Counted from the stretch's first letter, positions 50,642 through 62,397 are shown. The stretch: 64,000 nucleotides of DNA from Janthinobacterium rivuli (GCF_029690045.1 NZ_CP121464.1:4650001-4714000), one strand, 5' to 3'. The notes: generated from the sequence alone by a model not told the origin. Translations and numbers: made by a program.

Positions 50642-52741
50642 TTACTTAGCGGGCCAGAATGGCAGGAAATAGATCAGGAAGCCCAGCACGCCCAGGATCA
50701 TCACGAATGCATAGTGATAGATGTAGCCAGTCTGCAACACTCGCGACAGCGAGGACAGCCAGGCGACGACCTTGGCGCTACCGTTGACCAGCAGGCCATC
50801 GATCAGCTTCTTGTCACCGAAGTTCCACAGGCCATTACCCAGCAAGCGGGCACCGCCGGCGAACACGACTTCATTGAACTTGTCCATGTAGTACTTGTTG
50901 TCCAGCAGGGTGTGGATCGCGTGGAACTTGGCAAAGAACCAGGCCGGTACACGCGGGTTGACCATGTAGCAGTAGTAGGCTGCCACCACGCCGGACAATG
51001 CCAGCCAGAACGGTGCCGTCGACAGGCCGTGGATCGCCATCGCCATTGCGCCGTGGAATTCATGCGACAACTCTTCCATTGCTGGATGGTTTTCGCCGAC
51101 GAAGATCACGCCCTTGAAGAAATCGCCATGCAGCATCGGGCCGATCGTCAGGTAACCGATGATCAGCGAAGGAATCGCCAGCATCACCAGCGGGAACCAG
51201 ACGACGAATGGTGACTCGTGCGGCTTCTGGCCAGGTTCCAGACCGTGGTGCGCGTGGTCGTCTTCCTCTTCCTCGTGATGATCGTCATGTGCATCGCCGT
51301 GCGCGCCATGGGCCGCTTTCGGTGCGTGATGGTCGTCATGACCGTGCGCGTGCGCCTGGCCGAAACGTTCCTTGCCGTGGAAGACGAGGAAGTACATGCG
51401 GAACGAGTAGAAGGCGGTGACGAACACGCCAGCCAGCACGGCGAACTGGGCAAAGCCAGCGCCCCAGATGTGCGTCGCTTCGACGGCTTCGATGATGCTG
51501 TCTTTCGAGTAGAAACCGGAGAACAGCGGCGTGCCGATCAGGGCCAGCGAACCGACCAGTGACGTGATCCACGTGATCGGCATGTATTTGCGCAGGCCAC
51601 CCATGTTGCGGATATCCTGGTCATGGTGCATGCCGATGATGACGGAACCGGCGCCCAGGAACAGCAGTGCCTTGAAGAATGCGTGTGTCATCAGGTGGAA
51701 CACGGCCACGGAGTACGCGGACGAACCCAGCGCGACGGTCATGTAGCCCAGCTGCGACAGGGTCGAGTAAGCGACGACGCGCTTGATGTCGTTCTGGATG
51801 ATGCCCAGGAAGCCCATGAACAATGCCGTGATGGAGCCGATCACCAGGATGAAGGACAGTGCCGTGTCGGACAGTTCGAACAGCGGCGACATGCGCGAGA
51901 CCATGAAGATACCGGCCGTCACCATCGTCGCGGCGTGAATCAGTGCCGAGATCGGGGTAGGACCTTCCATCGAGTCAGGCAGCCACACGTGCAGCGGGAA
52001 CTGCGCCGACTTGCCCATCGCGCCGATGAACAGGCAGATGCAGGCAACGGTCAGCAGGGCCCAGTCGGTACCAGGCAGGCTCAACAGAGCCAGTTCGTCT
52101 TTCTTGGCGAACACTTCCTGGTAGTTCATGGTGCCGGCGTAAGCCAGCAGCAGGCCGATGCCCAGGATGAAGCCGAAGTCGCCCACGCGGTTGACCAGGA
52201 AAGCCTTCATGTTGGCCACGATGGCCGTCGGACGCTGGTACCAGAAACCGATCAAGAGGTAAGAAACCAGGCCCACGGCTTCCCAACCGAAGAACAGTTG
52301 CAGGAAGTTGTTGGCCATGACCAGCATCAGCATCGAGAACGTGAACAGCGAGATGTAGGCGAAGAAGCGGTTGTAGCCTTCGTCGTCCTTCATGTAGCCG
52401 ATCGTGTAGATGTGCACCATCAGGGAAACGAAGGTGACCACGCACATCATCATCGCCGACAGCGAATCGATCTGGAAGCCCACTTCCATCTTCAGGGTGC
52501 CGATCGTCATCCAGTTATAGATGGTGCCATTGAATGTCGCGCCATCCATCACTGCCAGCAGTGTCTGCACGGACAGGATGAACGCAATCAGTACGCCCAG
52601 GATCGTCGCGGTATGCGACGTCTTGCGTCCGACCAAATTACCCAGGAACTGGGTGCCAAGCAAGCCTGCAATCGCGGCACCGGCCAGCGGCGCCAGCGGT
52701 ACGGCAAGAAGGAGGTTAGGGTTGAGGAGTTGCCCCGCCAT
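50642..52741 (-). CDS. nuoL: NADH-quinone oxidoreductase subunit L, with a histidine-rich loop
   Basis: Distal antiporter-like subunit of complex I carrying the long lateral helix, 699 residues against 613 in E. coli. The core is normal (FFGWEAVGLVSYLLIGFW, KSAQFPLHVWLPDSMEGPTPISALIHAATMVTAG, LSQLGYMTVALG). The extra length is largely a hydrophilic loop at about 455-500 holding 13 His within 36 residues, plus many Asp/Glu. This lies between late helices and could bind metal or simply be a disordered surface loop. Follows nuoK by 46 bases. Confidence 0.96.
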   Translation of the reverse strand: MAGQLLNPNLLLAVPLAPLAGAAIAGLLGTQFLGNLVGRKTSHTATILGVLIAFILSVQTLLAVMDGATFNGTIYNWMTIGTLKMEVGFQIDSLSAMMMCVVTFVSLMVHIYTIGYMKDDEGYNRFFAYISLFTFSMLMLVMANNFLQLFFGWEAVGLVSYLLIGFWYQRPTAIVANMKAFLVNRVGDFGFILGIGLLLAYAGTMNYQEVFAKKDELALLSLPGTDWALLTVACICLFIGAMGKSAQFPLHVWLPDSMEGPTPISALIHAATMVTAGIFMVSRMSPLFELSDTALSFILVIGSITALFMGFLGIIQNDIKRVVAYSTLSQLGYMTVALGSSAYSVAVFHLMTHAFFKALLFLGAGSVIIGMHHDQDIRNMGGLRKYMPITWITSLVGSLALIGTPLFSGFYSKDSIIEAVEATHIWGAGFAQFAVLAGVFVTAFYSFRMYFLVFHGKERFGQAHAHGHDDHHAPKAAHGAHGDAHDDHHEEEEDDHAHHGLEPGQKPHESPFVVWFPLVMLAIPSLIIGYLTIGPMLHGDFFKGVIFVGENHPAMEELSHEFHGAMAMAIHGLSTAPFWLALSGVVAAYYCYMVNPRVPAWFFAKFHAIHTLLDNKYYMDKFNEVVFAGGARLLGNGLWNFGDKKLIDGLLVNGSAKVVAWLSSLSRVLQTGYIYHYAFVMILGVLGFLIYFLPFWPAK

Positions 52742-52787
52742 GATGAACCTTAATCGTTATTATTCGAGAGATCGAGTCTGAAAAACA

Positions 52788-53096
52788 TCAGCCTTTGAGG
52801 CTGTCCAGGTCTTCGACGTTGATGGTATCCAGATTACGGAACATCACCACCAGAATAGCCAGACCGATAGCCGACTCAGCGGCGGCAACCGTCAGGATGA
52901 AGAAAACGAAGATCTGACCGGCCGCGTCGCCCATGAAATGGGAGAACGCGATGAAATTCATATTCACCGCCAGCAGCATCAATTCGATTGCCATCAGCAA
53001 TACGATGATGTTCTTGCGGTTCAGGAAAATACCGACGATCGAGATTGCGAACAGGATCGCGCCCAGGACCAAAAAATGTGTGAGCGATAATGTCAT
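52788..53096 (-). CDS. nuoK: NADH-quinone oxidoreductase subunit K
   Basis: Small membrane subunit of complex I, 102 residues, three helices. The two glutamates important for proton transfer lie in [19 protein letters not shown] and [14 protein letters not shown]. Overlaps nuoJ by 4 bases (ATGA, 53093-53096). Confidence 0.97.
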   Translation of the reverse strand: MTLSLTHFLVLGAILFAISIVGIFLNRKNIIVLLMAIELMLLAVNMNFIAFSHFMGDAAGQIFVFFILTVAAAESAIGLAILVVMFRNLDTINVEDLDSLKG

Positions 53097-53725
53097 GGTG
53101 CCTCCTTAACTTCCGGCTCAGCCGCAGGACGCTCGACTACCGCGTCCATCTTGATGATCTTCAGGCGGTCGTTGCGCTTGACGCGCACGGCGTCGCCTGG
53201 AGCAAAGTGCTTGGTGTCCTTGCGTTTGCGCAAAGTCAGTGCAACCGCGGCAACGATGGCCACCAGCAGCACGACGGCGGCGATCTCGAAGGCGAACACA
53301 TATTCCGTGTAGATCAGCAGGCCCAGTTCCTTGGTGCCGCCCAGGTTGACGTTGACCGGAGCGATGCTAGGCGCAAAGTTGCGGAAACCGTGCCACAGGA
53401 CAGCGGCCATTTCCAGCACGATGATCACGCCCACCGTCACCGACAAAGGCAGATAGCCCCAGAAGCCTTCGCGCATGCGGTCGATATTGATATCGAGCAT
53501 CATGACCACGAAGAGGAACAGCACCATCACGGCGCCGACGTACACCAATACCAGCACGATGGCCAGGAATTCAGCTTGCAGCAGCATCCAGATGCCCGCT
53601 GCGGAAAAGAACGACAGTACCAGGAACAGTACTGCGTGGACCGGATTACGGGCCGTGATGACGCGCGTCGCTGCCAGAATCAAGATCAGCGCGAAGGCGT
53701 AAAACAAAATTGTTTTAAAGTCCAT
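53093..53725 (-). CDS. nuoJ: NADH-quinone oxidoreductase subunit J
   Basis: Membrane subunit of complex I, 210 residues, five helices. The conserved TM3 region [19 protein letters not shown] is present. ATG at 53725 ([12 protein letters not shown]) is chosen because it matches the family N-terminus; the open frame extends upstream to 53788 without support. The C-terminal 40 residues are a charged tail. Confidence 0.96.
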   Translation of the reverse strand: MDFKTILFYAFALILILAATRVITARNPVHAVLFLVLSFFSAAGIWMLLQAEFLAIVLVLVYVGAVMVLFLFVVMMLDINIDRMREGFWGYLPLSVTVGVIIVLEMAAVLWHGFRNFAPSIAPVNVNLGGTKELGLLIYTEYVFAFEIAAVVLLVAIVAAVALTLRKRKDTKHFAPGDAVRVKRNDRLKIIKMDAVVERPAAEPEVKEAP

Positions 53726-53791
53726 AAAAAACCCAATAGACGTACAGATGAACGAGGGGCGCGCCGCAGCTTTGGGGCTGCGGCGCATCCA

Positions 53792-54280
53792 TCAGCGATA
53801 AGGTGCGTCGGCGGCGCGCGCAGCGGCGATGTCATTTTCATAACGATCACCCACGGCCAGCAACATCTCTTTCGTGTAATACAAATCCCCGCGTTTCTCG
53901 CCGTGGTATTCCAGGATTTGCGTCTCGACGATCGAATCGACCGGGCAGGACTCTTCGCAGAAACCGCAGAAGATGCACTTGGTCAAATCAATATCGTAAC
54001 GCGTGGTGCGGCGCGAGCCGTCGTCACGCTGTTCCGATTCGATCGTGATGGCCATCGCCGGGCAAACCGCTTCGCACAGTTTGCAGGCGATGCAACGTTC
54101 CTCGCCGTTCGGGTAGCGGCGCAGCGCGTGCAAGCCACGGAAACGCGGCGAGATCGGTGTCTTCTCTTCCGGGAATTGCACCGTGATCTTGCGCGAAAAC
54201 ATGTACTTGCCTGTCAACGCCATGCCCTTGATCAGCTCGCCTAACAAGAGGCTGCTGAAGAAATCTTTTACCTTATCCAT
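53792..54280 (-). CDS. nuoI: NADH-quinone oxidoreductase subunit I
   Basis: Peripheral-arm subunit carrying two [4Fe-4S] clusters (N6a, N6b), 162 residues. Ligands: Cys63, 66, 69 (CIACKLC) with Cys73, and Cys102, 105, 108 (CIFCGFC) with Cys112. ATG at 54280 ([10 protein letters not shown]) fits the family; the frame extends to 54304 but would only add an unsupported leader. Confidence 0.97.
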   Translation of the reverse strand: MDKVKDFFSSLLLGELIKGMALTGKYMFSRKITVQFPEEKTPISPRFRGLHALRRYPNGEERCIACKLCEAVCPAMAITIESEQRDDGSRRTTRYDIDLTKCIFCGFCEESCPVDSIVETQILEYHGEKRGDLYYTKEMLLAVGDRYENDIAAARAADAPYR

Positions 54281-54294
54281 TCGTATGCACTCTC

Positions 54295-55377
54295 TTACTT
54301 CCAAATATTCCAGGATGTCTGCATCCAGGCAGCGACGAAGACCAGGTAGACCAGCGTCAACGGGATAAACACTTTCCAGCCGAGGCGCATGATCTGGTCA
54401 TAACGGTAGCGTGGGAAAGTACCGCGTACCCAGATGAACACCGACACGATGAAGAAGGTCTTGGCGAACAGCCAGAAGAAGCCGCCGAAACCACCCCAGA
54501 ACTCGAGGAAGGCAAATGGTGCGGACCAGCCACCGAGGAACATGATCGAAGCCAGCGCGCCGATCAGGATCATGTTGGCGTATTCGGCCAGCATGAACAT
54601 GGCGTAGGCCATGCCCGAGTACTCGACCATGTGGCCGGCGACGATTTCCGACTCGCCTTCGACGACGTCGAACGGGTGACGGTTGGCTTCAGCCAGACCC
54701 GACACCATGTAGATGACGAACATCGGCAGCAGCGGCAGCCAGTTCCACGACATGAAGTTCACGCCCTTGCCGGCGAAGTAACCGATTTGCTGGCCGCCAA
54801 CGATGTCGATGAAGTTCAGGCTGCCCGAGACCATCAGCACGATGACCATCACGAAGCCCATCGGGATTTCATACGAAATCATCTGTGCCGAAGCGCGCAT
54901 GGCGCCCATGAACGAGTACTTCGAGTTCGAGGCCCAGCCGGCGATGATGATGCCGTAGACTTCCATCGAGGTAATCGCCAGCAGCAGCAGCAAGCCCGCG
55001 TTGACGTTGGCCAGCACGGCTTCCGGACCGAACGGCACGACCGACCAGGCGGCCAGGGCCGGCATGATGGTCATGATCGGGCCGATCACGAACAGGCCCT
55101 TGGCGGCCTTGGCCGGGATGATGATCTCTTTGAACAAGAGTTTCAGCGCATCGGCGATCGGTTGCAGCAGGCCCAGGGGACCCACGCGGTTCGGGCCGAC
55201 GCGGATCTGGATCCAGCCGATCAGCTTGCGCTCCCACAGGGTGGCGTAAGCAACCAGGCCCATCAGCGGCAACAGCACGCACAGGATCTTGATCAGGGTC
55301 CAGAAGAACGGCCAGGTACCGCCCAGCAAATCCTGGCCGGTACTGTTGATGACGTTTACAAATTCAGGCAGAGCCAT
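54295..55377 (-). CDS. nuoH: NADH-quinone oxidoreductase subunit H
   Basis: Membrane subunit at the quinone-binding site, 360 residues, eight or nine helices. Signature stretches are [61 protein letters not shown] and [22 protein letters not shown]. The start shares one base with the nuoG stop (TGATG at 55376-55379 region), so translation is coupled. Confidence 0.97.
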   Translation of the reverse strand: MALPEFVNVINSTGQDLLGGTWPFFWTLIKILCVLLPLMGLVAYATLWERKLIGWIQIRVGPNRVGPLGLLQPIADALKLLFKEIIIPAKAAKGLFVIGPIMTIMPALAAWSVVPFGPEAVLANVNAGLLLLLAITSMEVYGIIIAGWASNSKYSFMGAMRASAQMISYEIPMGFVMVIVLMVSGSLNFIDIVGGQQIGYFAGKGVNFMSWNWLPLLPMFVIYMVSGLAEANRHPFDVVEGESEIVAGHMVEYSGMAYAMFMLAEYANMILIGALASIMFLGGWSAPFAFLEFWGGFGGFFWLFAKTFFIVSVFIWVRGTFPRYRYDQIMRLGWKVFIPLTLVYLVFVAAWMQTSWNIWK

Positions 55378-57710
55378 CAGATTTTCCCCTCTGCTGTTTC
55401 AACTGTGATGTCACCGAACATGCCGCCCAGGCTAGCCGTCGAGGCATGCGCCGCCGACACTTTGACCACATTGGCTGGCAGGCCGGCGTGAATTGCCGCC
55501 ACCAGGATGGCGCTGCCGGAGCCTTGCGCCACTTTGACCTTGTCGCCCGCCTTGATGCCCAGCTTTTCAGCCAGCGCCAGGGACAGGTGGGCTTGCGGCG
55601 CGGCGCCATCGACCGTGCGCAGCAGCGGTTCGGAGCGGCGTACCAGCGCGTCGGCGAAGTAGATGGGCACGTCGGCGATGCGTTGCAGCGCAGACGACGC
55701 CGGGGCGTAGCTTGCCGCTTCCGGTGCATTTTTCGCGATGTTGTTCAGCTGTGCCGACAGATCGGTCACGCCGGCACCAAACGCTTCGTCGCGGATCGCT
55801 TCGGAGGTGTCGTAGTCGAAACCGGCCAGGCCCAGGATGTTGCCCAGGACGCGCAGCACTTTCCAGGCTGGACGGGTATCGGCCAGCGGTTTCACGGTGC
55901 CGTTGAAGCTTTGCGCGCGGCCTTCGCAGTTGACGAAGGTACCCGAGGTTTCAGCGAACGGGGCGATCGGCAGCAAGACATCGGCGTAATCCATGCCGTG
56001 CTTGAAGGCGGACATGGCCACGACCATGTCGGCGCCATCCAGGGCGGCGCGGGCCGCTTGTGGATTGGCGGCATCGAGTTCCGGCTCGGCGTGCAGCAGC
56101 ACGTAGGCTTTTTTCGGTACGGCAAACGCTGCTTGCACGTTGGCGCGCGGCTTGGCGACCAGGTGCGCGCCAACCGTGTTGGCCGCTTCCGTCAGGTAAC
56201 CCAGCTTGGCACCCGTCTGTTCGGCGATCCATTGCGCGGCAGCATGCAGTTGCGACGCTTGCGGGTGTTGCGTTGCCGCATTACCCAGCAGCACGGCGCC
56301 GTTGTCGCCAGCCATCAGGCTGGCAGCGATGGCGACAGCCACGTCCGAAGCGTTGACGGCTTCGAAGCCTGCAGGCGCCGTAATTTCTTTCGCTTTAGCA
56401 ACAGCGACGACCACTTCCGACAAGGCCGCCAGCCAATCGCTAGGCGCGACGATCATCTTGTTGGCGATGGTGATCAATTGATCATCGTCGGAGGCGTGCA
56501 GGATCGACAGCTTGGCGCCGCCCTTGACGGACGCGCGCAAACGCGTGGCCAGCAATGGGTGATCCTTGCGCAGGAACGAGCCGATGACGAAGGCGCGCTT
56601 GATCTGGCCAAATTCGTTGATCGGCATGCCCAGCCATGGCTTGACGCCAGCGTCCAGCGCGAAGTCGGTCTGGCGCAGGCGGAAGTCGACGTTCTCGGAA
56701 CCGAGACCGTTGGCGACTTTTTGCAGCAGTACCAGCTCTTCGACGGTCGAATGCGGCGTTGCCAGCGCGGCGATGGCGTCGGCGCCATGCTCGTGCTTGA
56801 TATTTTTCAAACCGTGCGCCACGTATTCCAGCGCCGTTTGCCAATCGACTTCTTTCCACTCGTTGCCTTGTTTCAGCATCGGGGAAGTCAGGCGTTCGGC
56901 ACTGTCCAGCGCTTCGTACGAGAAACGGTCCTTGTCCGAGATCCAGCACTCGTTGACGGCTTCGTTTTCCAGCGGCAATACGCGCTTGACCTTGCCAGCT
57001 TTCACTTGCACGATCAGGTTCGCGCCCAGACCGTCATGCGGGCTGACCGATTTGCGGCGCGACAGTTCCCACGTACGGGCGCTGTAACGGAACGGCTTCG
57101 AGGTCAGTGCGCCAACCGGGCACAGGTCGATCATGTTGCCCGACAGTTCCGAGTCGACCGACTGGCCGACGAAGGACACGATTTCCGAGTGTTCGCCGCG
57201 GCCGATCATGCCCAGCTCCATCACGCCGGCCACTTCCTGGCCAAAGCGTACGCAACGGGTGCACTGGATGCAGCGCGACATCTCTTGCATGGAGACCAGC
57301 GGACCGGCTTCCTTTGGCGTGACGACGCGCTTGTCTTCCTTGTAGCGCGATTCGCTCTTGCCGTAGCCCACTGCCAAGTCTTGCAACTGGCATTCGCCGC
57401 CCTGATCGCAGATAGGGCAATCGAGCGGGTGGTTAATCAGCAAGAATTCCATGACCGACTTTTGCGCCTGCACAGCTTTATCGCTGGCGGAGCGCACGAT
57501 CATGCCGGCACTGACCGGGGTCGCACAAGCGGGCAAAGGCTTGGGCGCCTTTTCCACTTCGACCAGGCACATGCGGCAGTTCGCTGCGATCGACAATTTC
57601 TTGTGATAGCAGAAGTGCGGAATGTAGGTTCCCAATTTGTTGGCGGCGTCCATCACCATGCTACCAGCAGGGACTTCGACTTTTTTGCCGTCTATTTCGA
57701 TTTCAACCAT
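55377..57710 (-). CDS. nuoG: NADH-quinone oxidoreductase subunit G
   Basis: Largest peripheral subunit of complex I, 777 residues, similar to alpha/betaproteobacterial and mitochondrial NuoG rather than the 908-residue E. coli form. It binds a [2Fe-2S] cluster N1b (Cys34, 45, 48, 62), the His-ligated [4Fe-4S] cluster N5 (His94, Cys98, 101, 107) and [4Fe-4S] N4 (Cys147, 150, 153 and a later Cys). The rest is a molybdopterin-oxidoreductase-like fold without cofactor. Follows nuoF by 22 bases. Confidence 0.97.
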   Translation of the reverse strand: MVEIEIDGKKVEVPAGSMVMDAANKLGTYIPHFCYHKKLSIAANCRMCLVEVEKAPKPLPACATPVSAGMIVRSASDKAVQAQKSVMEFLLINHPLDCPICDQGGECQLQDLAVGYGKSESRYKEDKRVVTPKEAGPLVSMQEMSRCIQCTRCVRFGQEVAGVMELGMIGRGEHSEIVSFVGQSVDSELSGNMIDLCPVGALTSKPFRYSARTWELSRRKSVSPHDGLGANLIVQVKAGKVKRVLPLENEAVNECWISDKDRFSYEALDSAERLTSPMLKQGNEWKEVDWQTALEYVAHGLKNIKHEHGADAIAALATPHSTVEELVLLQKVANGLGSENVDFRLRQTDFALDAGVKPWLGMPINEFGQIKRAFVIGSFLRKDHPLLATRLRASVKGGAKLSILHASDDDQLITIANKMIVAPSDWLAALSEVVVAVAKAKEITAPAGFEAVNASDVAVAIAASLMAGDNGAVLLGNAATQHPQASQLHAAAQWIAEQTGAKLGYLTEAANTVGAHLVAKPRANVQAAFAVPKKAYVLLHAEPELDAANPQAARAALDGADMVVAMSAFKHGMDYADVLLPIAPFAETSGTFVNCEGRAQSFNGTVKPLADTRPAWKVLRVLGNILGLAGFDYDTSEAIRDEAFGAGVTDLSAQLNNIAKNAPEAASYAPASSALQRIADVPIYFADALVRRSEPLLRTVDGAAPQAHLSLALAEKLGIKAGDKVKVAQGSGSAILVAAIHAGLPANVVKVSAAHASTASLGGMFGDITVETAEGKI

Positions 57711-57732
57711 GGTGATCGTTACCTGACGCAGC

Positions 57733-59028
57733 TTAGATATATGCGGGCACTAAGCAATGCTTGTGCTCGATATGATATTCAAATTCTTCACGGAAATTCT
57801 TAATGAAGGCCCGTACCGGCATGGCAGCCGCATCGCCCAGCGCGCAAATGGTGCGGCCCTGGATGTTGTCGGCGATCGAGTTGAGCATGTCCAGGTCGTC
57901 TGGACGACCCTGCCCCTGCTCGATGCGGTGCACCATGCGGTACATCCAGCCTGTGCCTTCACGGCAAGGCGTACACTGGCCGCACGATTCTTCAAAGTAG
58001 AAGTAGGACAGGCGTTCCAGCGCCTTTACCATGCAGCGTGTTTCGTCCATCACGATGACGGCGCCCGAACCGAGCATCGAACCAGCTTTCGCGATCGAGT
58101 CGTAGTCCAGGTCGGTCTGCATCATGATGTCGCCGCGGATCACCGGAGCGGACGAACCGCCAGGGATCACGGCCTTGATCTTTTTGCCACCGCGCATGCC
58201 GCCTGCCAGTTCCAGCAGGGTCGCAAACGGGGTGCCGAGCGGCACTTCATAGTTGCCCGGTTTTTCCACGTCGCCCGAGATCGAGAAGATCTTCGAACCG
58301 CCATTGTTCGGCTTGCCCATCGCCAGGTATTTCTCTGGACCAATGTTCAGCACGAATGGCACGGCCGCGAAGGTTTCCGTATTGTTGATCGTCGTCGGCT
58401 TGCCGTACAGGCCAAACGAGGCAGGGAAAGGCGGCTTGAAGCGCGGCTGGCCTTTCTTGCCTTCCAGCGATTCGAGCAGGGCCGTTTCTTCGCCGCAGAT
58501 GTAGGCGCCATAACCATGGTGCGCATGCAACTGGAACGAGAACTCGCTGCCCATGATCTTGTCACCGAGGAAGCCGGCGGCGCGCGCCTCTTCCAGCGCT
58601 TCTTCGAAACGCAGGTATTCCTGGAAGATTTCACCGTGGATATAGTTGTAGCCGACGGTGATGCCCATCGCATAAGCGCCAATGGCCATGCCTTCGATCA
58701 GGGCATGGGGATTGTAACGAATGATGTCGCGGTCCTTGAAAGTGCCCGGTTCGCCTTCATCTGTATTGCAGACGAGGTATTTCTGGCCCGGGAACTGGCG
58801 CGGCATGAAGCTCCACTTCAAGCCGGTAGGGAAACCCGCGCCGCCACGGCCGCGCAAGGACGACGCCTTGAGGTCGGCGATGATCTGTTCCGGCGTGATT
58901 TTCTCTTCCAGGATACGCCGCAGGGCGCTGTAGCCGCCGCGGTTCACATAATCTTGCAAATGCCAGTTCTTGCCATCCAGATCCTTCAGGATCAATGGAT
59001 CGATATGGCGGTTGTGGAGTGACGTCAT
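57733..59028 (-). CDS. nuoF: NADH-quinone oxidoreductase subunit F
   Basis: NADH-binding subunit with FMN and [4Fe-4S] cluster N3, 431 residues. The glycine-rich [14 protein letters not shown] is the NADH/FMN site; [14 protein letters not shown] follows; cluster N3 ligands lie in [12 protein letters not shown] and in [16 protein letters not shown] at 59028 ([10 protein letters not shown]) overlaps the nuoE stop as ATGA; the longer frame to 59082 is inside nuoE. Confidence 0.97.
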   Translation of the reverse strand: MTSLHNRHIDPLILKDLDGKNWHLQDYVNRGGYSALRRILEEKITPEQIIADLKASSLRGRGGAGFPTGLKWSFMPRQFPGQKYLVCNTDEGEPGTFKDRDIIRYNPHALIEGMAIGAYAMGITVGYNYIHGEIFQEYLRFEEALEEARAAGFLGDKIMGSEFSFQLHAHHGYGAYICGEETALLESLEGKKGQPRFKPPFPASFGLYGKPTTINNTETFAAVPFVLNIGPEKYLAMGKPNNGGSKIFSISGDVEKPGNYEVPLGTPFATLLELAGGMRGGKKIKAVIPGGSSAPVIRGDIMMQTDLDYDSIAKAGSMLGSGAVIVMDETRCMVKALERLSYFYFEESCGQCTPCREGTGWMYRMVHRIEQGQGRPDDLDMLNSIADNIQGRTICALGDAAAMPVRAFIKNFREEFEYHIEHKHCLVPAYI

Positions 59029-59504
59029 TTCTTGAGTTCCTCCAGCATGGCGTCGATCTTCTCGTTCGACATCCAGCTGCACATGGTTTTATTACTGACC
59101 AGCAAGACAGGCGCATCGCCGCAAGCACCCATGCACTCGCCTTCAACCAGGGTGAACTGGCCGTCTGCGGTGGTTTCGCGGAAATCGATGCCCAGTTTCT
59201 GCTTCAGGTAGTCTGCAGCGCGCACGCCGCCCGACAGGGCGCATGGCAGGTTGGTGCACACAGTGATCTTGTGCTTGCCCACGGGTTTCACGTTGTACAT
59301 ATTGTAGAACGTGGCCACTTCCTGCACGGCAATCGCCGGCATGCCGATGTAATCGGCCAGTTCCTTCATGGTTTCCGGCGCCAGCCAGCCCAGTTCATCC
59401 TGGGCATGGGCCAGCGCGGCCATGACGGCCGACTGACGCTGGTCGGCCGGGTACTTGGCCAGCTCGCGGTCAATTTTCTTATAGCATTGCTCTGATAACA
59501 ACAT
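59025..59504 (-). CDS. nuoE: NADH-quinone oxidoreductase subunit E
   Basis: Thioredoxin-fold [2Fe-2S] subunit (cluster N1a), 159 residues. Ligands are in [12 protein letters not shown] (C-x4-C) and [12 protein letters not shown] (C-x3-C). Overlaps nuoF by 4 bases and follows nuoD by 12 bases. Confidence 0.97.
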   Translation of the reverse strand: MLLSEQCYKKIDRELAKYPADQRQSAVMAALAHAQDELGWLAPETMKELADYIGMPAIAVQEVATFYNMYNVKPVGKHKITVCTNLPCALSGGVRAADYLKQKLGIDFRETTADGQFTLVEGECMGACGDAPVLLVSNKTMCSWMSNEKIDAMLEELKK

Positions 59505-59516
59505 ACTTTTTGCCTC

Positions 59517-60770
59517 TTAGCGGTCAATACTGCCGAACACGATGTCTTGCGTCCCGATGATGGTCACGGCGTCGGCAAGCATGTGCCCACGCGCCATCTC
59601 GTCGAGCGACTGCAAGTGGGCGTAGTCTGGCGCGCGCAGTTTCATGCGGTACGGCTTGTTGGCGCCATCGGACACCAGGTACACGCCGAACTCGCCCTTC
59701 GGATGCTCCACGGCGCTGTAGGCCTCGCCTGGCGGCACGTGGAAACCTTCCGTGAACAGCTTGAAGTGGTGAATCAGCGATTCCATGTTGGTCTTCATGT
59801 CGACGCGGCCCGGAGGCGCCACCTTGCGGTTGCTGGTCATGACAGGACCTTCATTGTTGCGCAGCCACTCCACGCATTGCTTGATGATGCGGTTCGACTG
59901 GCGCAGTTCTTCCACGCGGACCAGGTAGCGGTCGTAGCAATCGCCGTTGGTGCCGATAGGAATGTCGAAGTCCATCAGGTCGTACACTTCGTACGGCTGT
60001 TTCTTGCGCAAATCCCACTGCACGCCCGAGCCGCGCAGCATGGCGCCCGTAAAGCCCATGGCCAGCGCATCTTCCGGCGAGACCACGCCGATGCCGACGG
60101 TACGCTGTTTCCAGATACGGTTGTCGGTAAGCAGGGTTTCGTACTCGTCCACGGAGTTCGGGAAGCGGCGCGCGAAGTCTTCGATGAAGTCCAGCAGGGA
60201 ACCCTGGCGGTTTTCATTAAGTTTGCCGATGGCCTTGGCGTTGCGGATGATCGACGCCTTGTGCTGCGGCATCGCGTCCGGCAGGTCGCGGTACACGCCG
60301 CCCGGACGGTAGTAGGCCGCGTGCATGCGCGCGCCCGAGACTGCCTCGTAGGCGTCAAACAAGTCTTCGCGGTCGCGGAAGCAATACAGGAACGGGCCCA
60401 TGGCGCCAACGTCCAGCGCGTGGGTGCCGAGCCACATCAGGTGATTCAGGATGCGCGTCATCTCGTCGAACATGACGCGGATGTATTGCGCGCGCAACGG
60501 CACTTCCAGGCCCAGCATCTTTTCGATGGCCATCACGTACGCATGTTCATTGCACATCATCGACACATAGTCGAGACGGTCCATGTACGGCACGGATTGC
60601 AAATAGGTCTTCTGTTCGGCCAGCTTTTCGGTGGCGCGGTGCAGCAGGCCGATATGCGGGTCGGCGCGCTGGATGACTTCGCCATCCATCTCCAGCACCA
60701 GGCGCAGCACACCGTGCGCGGCCGGATGCTGTGGCCCAAAGTTCAGGGTGTAGTTCTTAATCTCAGCCAT
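59517..60770 (-). CDS. nuoD: NADH-quinone oxidoreductase subunit D
   Basis: 49-kDa-type subunit forming the quinone pocket with NuoB, 417 residues. [35 protein letters not shown] and the C-terminal [13 protein letters not shown] are diagnostic. It is a separate gene, not fused to nuoC as in E. coli; the start shares one base with the nuoC stop (TAATG). Confidence 0.97.
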   Translation of the reverse strand: MAEIKNYTLNFGPQHPAAHGVLRLVLEMDGEVIQRADPHIGLLHRATEKLAEQKTYLQSVPYMDRLDYVSMMCNEHAYVMAIEKMLGLEVPLRAQYIRVMFDEMTRILNHLMWLGTHALDVGAMGPFLYCFRDREDLFDAYEAVSGARMHAAYYRPGGVYRDLPDAMPQHKASIIRNAKAIGKLNENRQGSLLDFIEDFARRFPNSVDEYETLLTDNRIWKQRTVGIGVVSPEDALAMGFTGAMLRGSGVQWDLRKKQPYEVYDLMDFDIPIGTNGDCYDRYLVRVEELRQSNRIIKQCVEWLRNNEGPVMTSNRKVAPPGRVDMKTNMESLIHHFKLFTEGFHVPPGEAYSAVEHPKGEFGVYLVSDGANKPYRMKLRAPDYAHLQSLDEMARGHMLADAVTIIGTQDIVFGSIDR

Positions 60771-61363
60771 TATTTCATCCCGTAATGTTCTTCGCGGATC
60801 ACGCGCGGCACGTTTTCCCGCGGCTCGATCGTCACGGGCTGGTAAATCACGCGCTTTTGTTCCGGATCGTAGCGCATCTCGACATAGCCGGAGACGGGGA
60901 AATCCTTGCGGAACGGATGGCCGATGAAACCGTAGTCGGTCAGCAGGCGGCGCAAGTCGTTGTGGCCTTCGAAGAGGATGCCCAGCAAGTCGAATGCTTC
61001 GCGCTCGTACCAGTTGACGGCGCGCCAGATGCTCACCACGGAGGGCAGCAGCGGCATGTCGTCGTCCGGCGCGAACACGCGCACGCGCACGCGCCAGTTG
61101 TGCTTGACCGACAGCAAGTGCGAGACGGCCGCGAAACGCAGGCCATCCCAGCTACCGTCGCCATAGGTCGAGTAGTCGACGCCGCACAGGTCGAGCATTT
61201 GCTCGAAATGCAGGGCCGGATCGTCGCGCAGGGTCTGCATCACGGCCAGGTAGTCCTCGGCCTTGACGACCAGAGTGACTTCGCCCAGCGCAACCGTCGT
61301 GCTAACGCGATCGCCCAGGGCAGTGCCGAGGGCGTTTTGCAATACTTCTAAATGTGTTGTCAT
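60770..61363 (-). CDS. nuoC: NADH-quinone oxidoreductase subunit C
   Basis: 30-kDa-type peripheral subunit, 197 residues. The family signature [39 protein letters not shown] is complete. Lies 17 bases after nuoB and overlaps nuoD by one base. Confidence 0.97.
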   Translation of the reverse strand: MTTHLEVLQNALGTALGDRVSTTVALGEVTLVVKAEDYLAVMQTLRDDPALHFEQMLDLCGVDYSTYGDGSWDGLRFAAVSHLLSVKHNWRVRVRVFAPDDDMPLLPSVVSIWRAVNWYEREAFDLLGILFEGHNDLRRLLTDYGFIGHPFRKDFPVSGYVEMRYDPEQKRVIYQPVTIEPRENVPRVIREEHYGMK

Positions 61364-61380
61364 AATCTGAAGCGGCCCGG

Positions 61381-61857
61381 TTAGCGTGCGATCGTGCTGG
61401 TACGCTTGATCTTGTTCTGCAACTGCATGATGCCGTACAGCAAGGCTTCAGCGGTCGGAGGACAGCCAGGCACATACACGTCGACGGGCACGATGCGGTC
61501 GCAACCGCGCACCACGGAATAGGAGTAATGGTAATACCCGCCGCCATTGGCGCAGGAACCCATCGAGATAACCCAGCGTGGCTCCGCCATCTGGTCGTAG
61601 ACCTTGCGCAGGGCCGGCGCCATCTTGTTGCACAGGGTGCCGGCAACGATCATGACGTCGGACTGACGCGGCGACGGACGAAACACGACGCCGAAACGGT
61701 CCATATCGTAGCGGGCAGCGCCCACATGCATCATTTCGACCGCACAGCAGGCCAGACCGAACGTCATCGGGAACATAGACCCGGTGCGCGCCCAGTTGAT
61801 CAGCTTGTCGGCCGAGGTGGTGATGAAACCTTCGCTTAATACGCCTTCAATAGCCAT
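61381..61857 (-). CDS. nuoB: NADH-quinone oxidoreductase subunit B
   Basis: PSST-type subunit holding the terminal [4Fe-4S] cluster N2 next to the quinone site, 158 residues. Ligands: the tandem cysteines in [11 protein letters not shown], Cys in [11 protein letters not shown] and Cys in [11 protein letters not shown]. Starts 3 bases after the nuoA stop. Confidence 0.97.
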   Translation of the reverse strand: MAIEGVLSEGFITTSADKLINWARTGSMFPMTFGLACCAVEMMHVGAARYDMDRFGVVFRPSPRQSDVMIVAGTLCNKMAPALRKVYDQMAEPRWVISMGSCANGGGYYHYSYSVVRGCDRIVPVDVYVPGCPPTAEALLYGIMQLQNKIKRTSTIAR

Positions 61858-61860
61858 GGC

Positions 61861-62220
61861 TTATTCCCAGTCAAGGGCACCTTTCTTCCAAATGTACCAA
61901 AATCCGACCACGAATTCAGCGATGAACACCATCATCGTGACGAAACCGGCCCAGCCCAGGTCGCGCATTGCAACGCCCCATGGGAAAAAGAATGCCGTTT
62001 CCAGATCGAACAAAATAAACAGGATTGCGACCAGATAGTAGCGCACATCAAATTTCATGCGCGCGTCTTCGAATGCTTCAAAGCCACATTCGTACGGGGA
62101 GAGTTTTGCTGCGTCGGGCTTGTTAGGGCCTAACAGGCGCCCCAGGAGCTGGGGAGCGATACCGACACCAAGGCCGATAATAATGAACAGCAGGACGGGG
62201 AAGTAATTTTCGAGGTTCAC
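61861..62220 (-). CDS. nuoA: NADH-quinone oxidoreductase subunit A (GTG start)
   Basis: Membrane subunit near the quinone site, 119 residues, three helices ([61 protein letters not shown]). The conserved [24 protein letters not shown] loop is complete. The family begins MNLENYFPV; here the codon before NLENYFPV is GTG at 62220, so GTG is the start. No strong Shine-Dalgarno sequence is visible. The open frame continues upstream to 62439 through the terminator and into the tRNA gene, which rules out an earlier start. First gene of the nuo operon. Confidence 0.94.
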   Translation of the reverse strand: MNLENYFPVLLFIIIGLGVGIAPQLLGRLLGPNKPDAAKLSPYECGFEAFEDARMKFDVRYYLVAILFILFDLETAFFFPWGVAMRDLGWAGFVTMMVFIAEFVVGFWYIWKKGALDWE

Positions 62221-62336
62221 GATTGATGAGCTTATATTGAACGATCGGTTAAATGAGGACGCTGCGATCATTTGCAGCGTATCTAACGCACGATCCCAAT
62301 CAAAGCTAAGACCAGGATCGAACGACACATCCTCGT

Positions 62337-62388
62337 AAAAAAAGCCAGCAACTTTGTACGAGCCATGGCTCGTGCGCCGTTGCTGGCT
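62337..62388 (-). terminator. Terminator between tRNA-Leu and nuoA
   Basis: AGCCAGCAAC (62343-62352) pairs with GTTGCTGGCT (62379-62388), with an inner palindrome ACGAGCC-AT-GGCTCGT; on the minus strand seven T follow (62343-62337). It should end the tpiA-secG-tRNA transcript, so the nuo promoter must lie within 62221-62336. Confidence 0.85.
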
Positions 62389-62397
62389 TCTGATTTC

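Noticed and set aside
55446..57803. 785-codon plus-strand open frame opposite nuoG
   Set aside because: nuoG is certain from its Fe-S cluster ligands; the opposite frame has no family features.
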